Source: JASHVB01 sp963762885
GTDB lineage: Bacteria; Pseudomonadota; Alphaproteobacteria; Acetobacterales; Acetobacteraceae
Length of the DNA: 64,000 nt
Direction: 5' to 3'
Assembly (NCBI GenBank): GCA_963762885.1
Contig: CAVXNH010000016.1
Span: 62,001 to 126,000 of the forward strand
Shown: positions 61,014 through 64,000 of the stretch, one piece after another
Position numbering within the stretch: position 1 is the first letter of the stretch
Layout: every line of letters starts with the position of its first letter
Position numbers and translations under genes: made by a program
The notes under the pieces: model-generated
The model's database searches: none
What the model saw: only the letters and a program-made list of their open reading frames with translations
Told to the model about the DNA's origin: nothing

Positions 61014-61952
61014 TTATCGCGCCAACGGCAGTTTCGTCCCGGTCACCGCGCGTTCAACCAGCAGCGCGCGCCGGAACCGGAACAACTTCGCCGGCCGTCC
61101 GCCCGTTTCCGTCGCCATCCGCCCGGTCTCCTCGACCAACTCCTGCTGCTCGATCAGCCGGCGGAAGTTCTGCTTGTGCAGCCGCCGCCCCGCCAGCGCC
61201 TCCACCGTCCGCTGCAACTGCCCCAACGTAAAAGCGGGAGGCATCAGTTCGAACACCAGCGGACGGTATTTGATTTTTCCCCGCAGCCGGGCGATGCCAG
61301 TGGCCAGGATGCGGCGATGATCGTGCGCCATCGCCTGGCCAGGTACGATGCTGCCGCCGGCCTCCGGCACCAACCCGGCCTCCCACAGAAGCTCGTAACG
61401 CTGCAGCACCAGGTCCTCGTTCCAGGTGTTCCCGTCGATGCCGAAATTGATCGTCACGCGGTTGCGTCGCTGCCAGCGCAGCATGGCGTCCGGCGCCGCC
61501 TCGGCCCAGTCCAGCAACGGCACCGTCACCTGCGTCGTCAGAGCAGCATCCGGCTCGCGGCGATCCTCCCACGGAAAATAGCGGTACCAATCCTGCCAGC
61601 CGACGCCGCGGTCGCCGACGGATCGTGCCTCGCGAGCCCCCTCGCGCGTCAGGCCGAGATACGACACCGACACCACATGGCGTCCCGGCGCTGTCCGATC
61701 CCGATCGGCAAACGTATAGAGTTGCTCTACATAACCCACTGGATGGTGCGTCTGTTGCTCGACCCAGGAACGCAATGCCGCTTGGAGCGAGCGGTGGATG
61801 GTTTCGAACGGTCCGGATGGCAAGCCGCTGCCGTCGTCGATCGTCAGCACGCGCGGTTCGCCTTCGGTGACCGCGGCGATAACCGCGATCAGCTCAGCAT
61901 CGACCGAGCCGGTTTGCCCCGCACCGCTGACCTGCTGCATGCGCCGCGTCAT
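61014..61952 (-). CDS. NrtR-like Nudix-related transcriptional regulator
   Basis: It encodes 312 residues from ATG 61952 (ATG 61940 also possible). The N-terminal half is a Nudix-like fold (AELIAVIAAVTEGEPRVLTI, GRHVVSVSYLGLTRE) without the hydrolase box. The C-terminal part (KIKYRPLVFELMPPAFTLGQ, LQRTVEALAGRRLHKQNFRR) is the winged helix found in NrtR, which senses ADP-ribose and controls NAD metabolism genes. This sequence keeps the same layout, but target genes are not shown here. It lies at the end of the metabolic cluster. Confidence 0.75.
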   Translation of the reverse strand: MTRRMQQVSGAGQTGSVDAELIAVIAAVTEGEPRVLTIDDGSGLPSGPFETIHRSLQAALRSWVEQQTHHPVGYVEQLYTFADRDRTAPGRHVVSVSYLGLTREGAREARSVGDRGVGWQDWYRYFPWEDRREPDAALTTQVTVPLLDWAEAAPDAMLRWQRRNRVTINFGIDGNTWNEDLVLQRYELLWEAGLVPEAGGSIVPGQAMAHDHRRILATGIARLRGKIKYRPLVFELMPPAFTLGQLQRTVEALAGRRLHKQNFRRLIEQQELVEETGRMATETGGRPAKLFRFRRALLVERAVTGTKLPLAR

Positions 61953-62384
61953 CGCACGCGGACGGAAGCAAGGCCAGGGCTTTGCCCCCGGAACCCCCAC
62001 CAACGGGCGCTGCCCCCTTCGGTCTGCGTCGCGGCCCAAAGCCCCGCCAAGGGCGGAGCCCTTGGAACCCTTCACTTTGGTTGGGAGTGGGAGGTGGGCC
62101 TCCTGCTCCCAACCAAAACGGATGGATTGCAAAGGCCGGCATTATGTAGCAAACGCCACAAGGTATCGTCATCCCCGCGAATGCGGGGACCCATGCCGCT
62201 TGGGTTCCCGCATTCGCGGGGTTGACGGTGTAGTTTGCGGTCATGCGTACCAATTGGGGGGGGCCAGAGGGACAAAGCTCCCCTGACGGGGGGAGAGCCC
62301 TGGGCTTGCTTCTCCCATCCGTTACTTGCGGCTGGACGTGACGTACTCGGTACCATCTCCATATCCGAACGATAGGAGGAGATT
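61953..62384. other. Intergenic region with family E palindrome
   Basis: No gene. 62173-62193 and 62201-62221 are complementary in 20 of 21 positions, starting CCCCGCGAATGCGGGGACCC. This is a classic dispersed palindrome (family E). Confidence 0.7.
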
Positions 62385-62672
62385 TTGTACCGGTTTGTCA
62401 CCCTCGCCGTGTTGGGTCTGACCGCGTACCTGCTGACGCCGGTCGCTGCGCGTGCCGCCGACCCAGGCTTCTGCAACGACTATGCGCGCACGGCGGTGGA
62501 TCAGGGCCGCTATGCGCGTTCAATGCCGTGGTGTGCCCCGGGCGCGTATGGTCCGCGGTGGGTCATGGACTACCGCGTGCATTATGATTGGTGCCTCGGT
62601 GCACGCTACCGCGACGCTCAGGCCGAGCGCGAAGCGCGCCACGACTACATCGAAGGCTGCCGTCACCGCTAG
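62385..62672 (+). CDS. Small secreted hypothetical protein
   Basis: It encodes 95 residues from TTG 62385 with AGGAGGAG upstream. The signal peptide ends near ARA (residue 24). The mature part has three Cys, in FCNDYARTAV, PWCAPGAYGPRW and DWCLGARYRD, and a C-terminal helix (AQAEREARHDYIEGCRHR) with a fourth Cys. Two disulphides are likely. It is convergent with the next gene and shares CTAG with its stop. Confidence 0.75.
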   Translation: MYRFVTLAVLGLTAYLLTPVAARAADPGFCNDYARTAVDQGRYARSMPWCAPGAYGPRWVMDYRVHYDWCLGARYRDAQAEREARHDYIEGCRHR

Positions 62673-64000
62673 TCGCCGAACAGCGAACTCGCGTCGCGGC
62701 GCAGCGCCGCTCGCGACGCATCGTCGGAATAGAACATGTGGCCGCCGGGATAGACCGCGAGTCGCACGCGGCCCGGTGGGCCTACATCTGGCAGCGCCCG
62801 CACGATCAACTCGCTGGTGAAATACGGCGTGCGCAGGTCGAACAGCCCATGCGCGATCAGCACGCGCAACCGCGGATCGAGCCCCAGCGCGGCCTGCAAC
62901 GCGGTGAGCGACTCCGGCCGCGCCATGCCACGGCCCCAGTCCCAACGCTCGAACACGGTGTCGTTCGACAGTCGGTAGATGCCTTCAGGCCGCCACTTCA
63001 ACTTCTCTTCGTAGATCGCGACCATCGCTCCGGTGACCGGCACCTTGAAACCCTCCAGCACCGGGTCGGGATAGACGCTGAGGAGCCGATGCGGGAACGG
63101 ATCGGGGCTGGCTATTGTGGCATCGTACTGGCTGCCGACACGGCCCGCCGCGCGGTCCAGTTCATGCAGGAACACGTCGTTGTCGAGCCGGCCGTGGACA
63201 CGCCGGACAAACGCTGGGTCGAGCCCGGTCAGCGCTGCGATTCGCACGGCGATCCGGTCCATTGCGGCAGCGTCGTGCACCCCCCGCAGCAGGTCCACCA
63301 GATAGTCGGTCGCAGCGTATTGCTCTGCGTCGGCGACACTCGCACGCGTCACCGGTCCCTGCTGCGCGCGCACCGCGGCAACTTCGGACGGTAGCCGATC
63401 GACCCAGGCAAACGGATCGGTCACGCCGCTCTCGCTATGCGTATCGAGGATCGGCGACAGCAGCACCATGCCGCTGACGCCGACGCCCTGCGTCGATTGC
63501 AGTTCGCGCGCCAGCCGGGGGGCTCGGATGCCGCCGTAGCTCTCGCCGACCAAATACTTGGGCGAGAGGATGCGGTCATTGCGATCGAGCCAGCGTCGGA
63601 TGACTTCCGCGAACATGTCAATGTCGCCGCGCACCGACCAGAAGCGCTTTTCCGCGCTGTCCCCGCTGTCCCCGCTGGAGAGGATGCGAGAATACCCGGT
63701 GCCCGGCGGATCGATGAACACCAGGTCGGTGAAATCCAGCCACGTTTCGGCGTTGGGGCTCGGTGCCGGCGAGCCGGATGCCATGCCGGACGCGTCGCGC
63801 AACGCCACGCGCCACGGCCCGATGGCGCCCACCTGGAGCCAGCCGGAGGCCATACCCGGGCCGCCGTTGAAGAGGAAGGTGACCGGACGGTTCTGTGCGT
63901 CGGCGCCGTCGAGCATGTAGGCGATAAAAGCGACGTCGGCCTGCGGCGTATTCTTGTCGTCGTGGATCCGGATGCTGCCGGCTGTTGCCGTGAAATGCAG
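62669..64000 (-). CDS. Serine carboxypeptidase-like (peptidase S10) protein, 5' end outside window
   Basis: The visible 443 residues are in frame to the window edge; the upstream portion (LHFTATAGSIRIHDD) matches the usual S10 N-terminus, so the start is beyond 64000. Catalytic residues: Ser in YLVGESYGGIRAPR, Asp in HGLFDLRTPYF, His in YPGGHMFYSDD. The oxyanion-type FLFNGGPGMASGWLQ and FIDPPGTGYSR are also typical. It probably is a periplasmic or secreted carboxypeptidase, given the family; the signal peptide is not visible. Confidence 0.88.
   Translation of the reverse strand: MHFTATAGSIRIHDDKNTPQADVAFIAYMLDGADAQNRPVTFLFNGGPGMASGWLQVGAIGPWRVALRDASGMASGSPAPSPNAETWLDFTDLVFIDPPGTGYSRILSSGDSGDSAEKRFWSVRGDIDMFAEVIRRWLDRNDRILSPKYLVGESYGGIRAPRLARELQSTQGVGVSGMVLLSPILDTHSESGVTDPFAWVDRLPSEVAAVRAQQGPVTRASVADAEQYAATDYLVDLLRGVHDAAAMDRIAVRIAALTGLDPAFVRRVHGRLDNDVFLHELDRAAGRVGSQYDATIASPDPFPHRLLSVYPDPVLEGFKVPVTGAMVAIYEEKLKWRPEGIYRLSNDTVFERWDWGRGMARPESLTALQAALGLDPRLRVLIAHGLFDLRTPYFTSELIVRALPDVGPPGRVRLAVYPGGHMFYSDDASRAALRRDASSLFGD

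Noticed and set aside
1..64000. CRISPR array
   Set aside because: No series of regularly spaced direct repeats with unique spacers was seen; the short tandem repeat at 18449-18487 has no spacers.

Overview
The window reads as a high-GC alphaproteobacterial chromosome, most like the acetic-acid-bacterium side of Rhodospirillales (Acetobacteraceae). This is inferred from codon use, long secreted Gly/Ala-rich repeat proteins, a DUF3096-type small membrane protein, CoA-transferase and amidohydrolase gene clusters, and an AAHS-type aromatic-acid transporter. No marker gene fixes the genus.

The left 33 kb is a chain of mobile DNA. After the tail of a secreted beta-strand-repeat protein (2-1300), a complete tRNA-Arg(CCT) at 1638-1714 is the attachment site of element 1 (about 14.0 kb, bounded by a perfect 48-bp direct repeat at 1669-1716 and 15659-15706). 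Element 1 carries a tyrosine integrase beside attR, an AlpA-type regulator, a P4-type primase-helicase, a candidate origin with a 23-bp inverted repeat, a complete large terminase with a small upstream partner, an operon of unrecognised genes, and an oppositely oriented secreted protein with two DegP-type PDZ domains but no protease. No portal, capsid or tail gene is recognisable, so it looks like a phage satellite rather than a prophage.

Element 2 (about 11.8 kb) is bounded by a 47-bp direct repeat of a tRNA-Gly(GCC) 3' half (15832-15878 and 27583-27629). It holds an IS66-type insertion sequence, a degenerate ParB remnant, a DNA methyltransferase-ParB fusion, DUF6011- and DUF932-type phage/plasmid proteins behind two near-identical promoters, and an integrase split by a 260-bp miniature transposon. 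An identical, inverted copy of that miniature transposon lies at 32340-32599, next to a damaged DDE transposase. From 28 to 32.6 kb are transposase remnants and a broken outer-membrane protein gene.

The right half (33-64 kb) is ordinary chromosome: a SEL1 protein, a membrane-anchored AAA+ ATPase, a cupredoxin, an aminotransferase, a GH15 glucoamylase-type enzyme, an FMN alpha-hydroxyacid dehydrogenase, an M20 peptidase, two amidohydrolases, a glutaredoxin-DinB protein with an in-frame UGA at its redox cysteine, an acyltransferase, ccdAB, gamma-glutamyltransferase, and a metabolic cluster (aromatic-acid MFS transporter with a perfect FNR/Anr-type box, alcohol dehydrogenase, GNAT, CoA-transferase, opine dehydrogenase, ACMSD-like amidohydrolase, NrtR-like regulator). 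Intergenic spaces are filled with at least five families of palindromic repeats; one is translated as the N-terminus of the opine dehydrogenase.

Many right-half genes contain single-base frameshifts, several in short homopolymers, while most element genes are intact. Sequencing or assembly error is a serious possibility, so those genes are described as frameshifted rather than as proven pseudogenes. All family names come from reading motifs by eye; nothing was searched.
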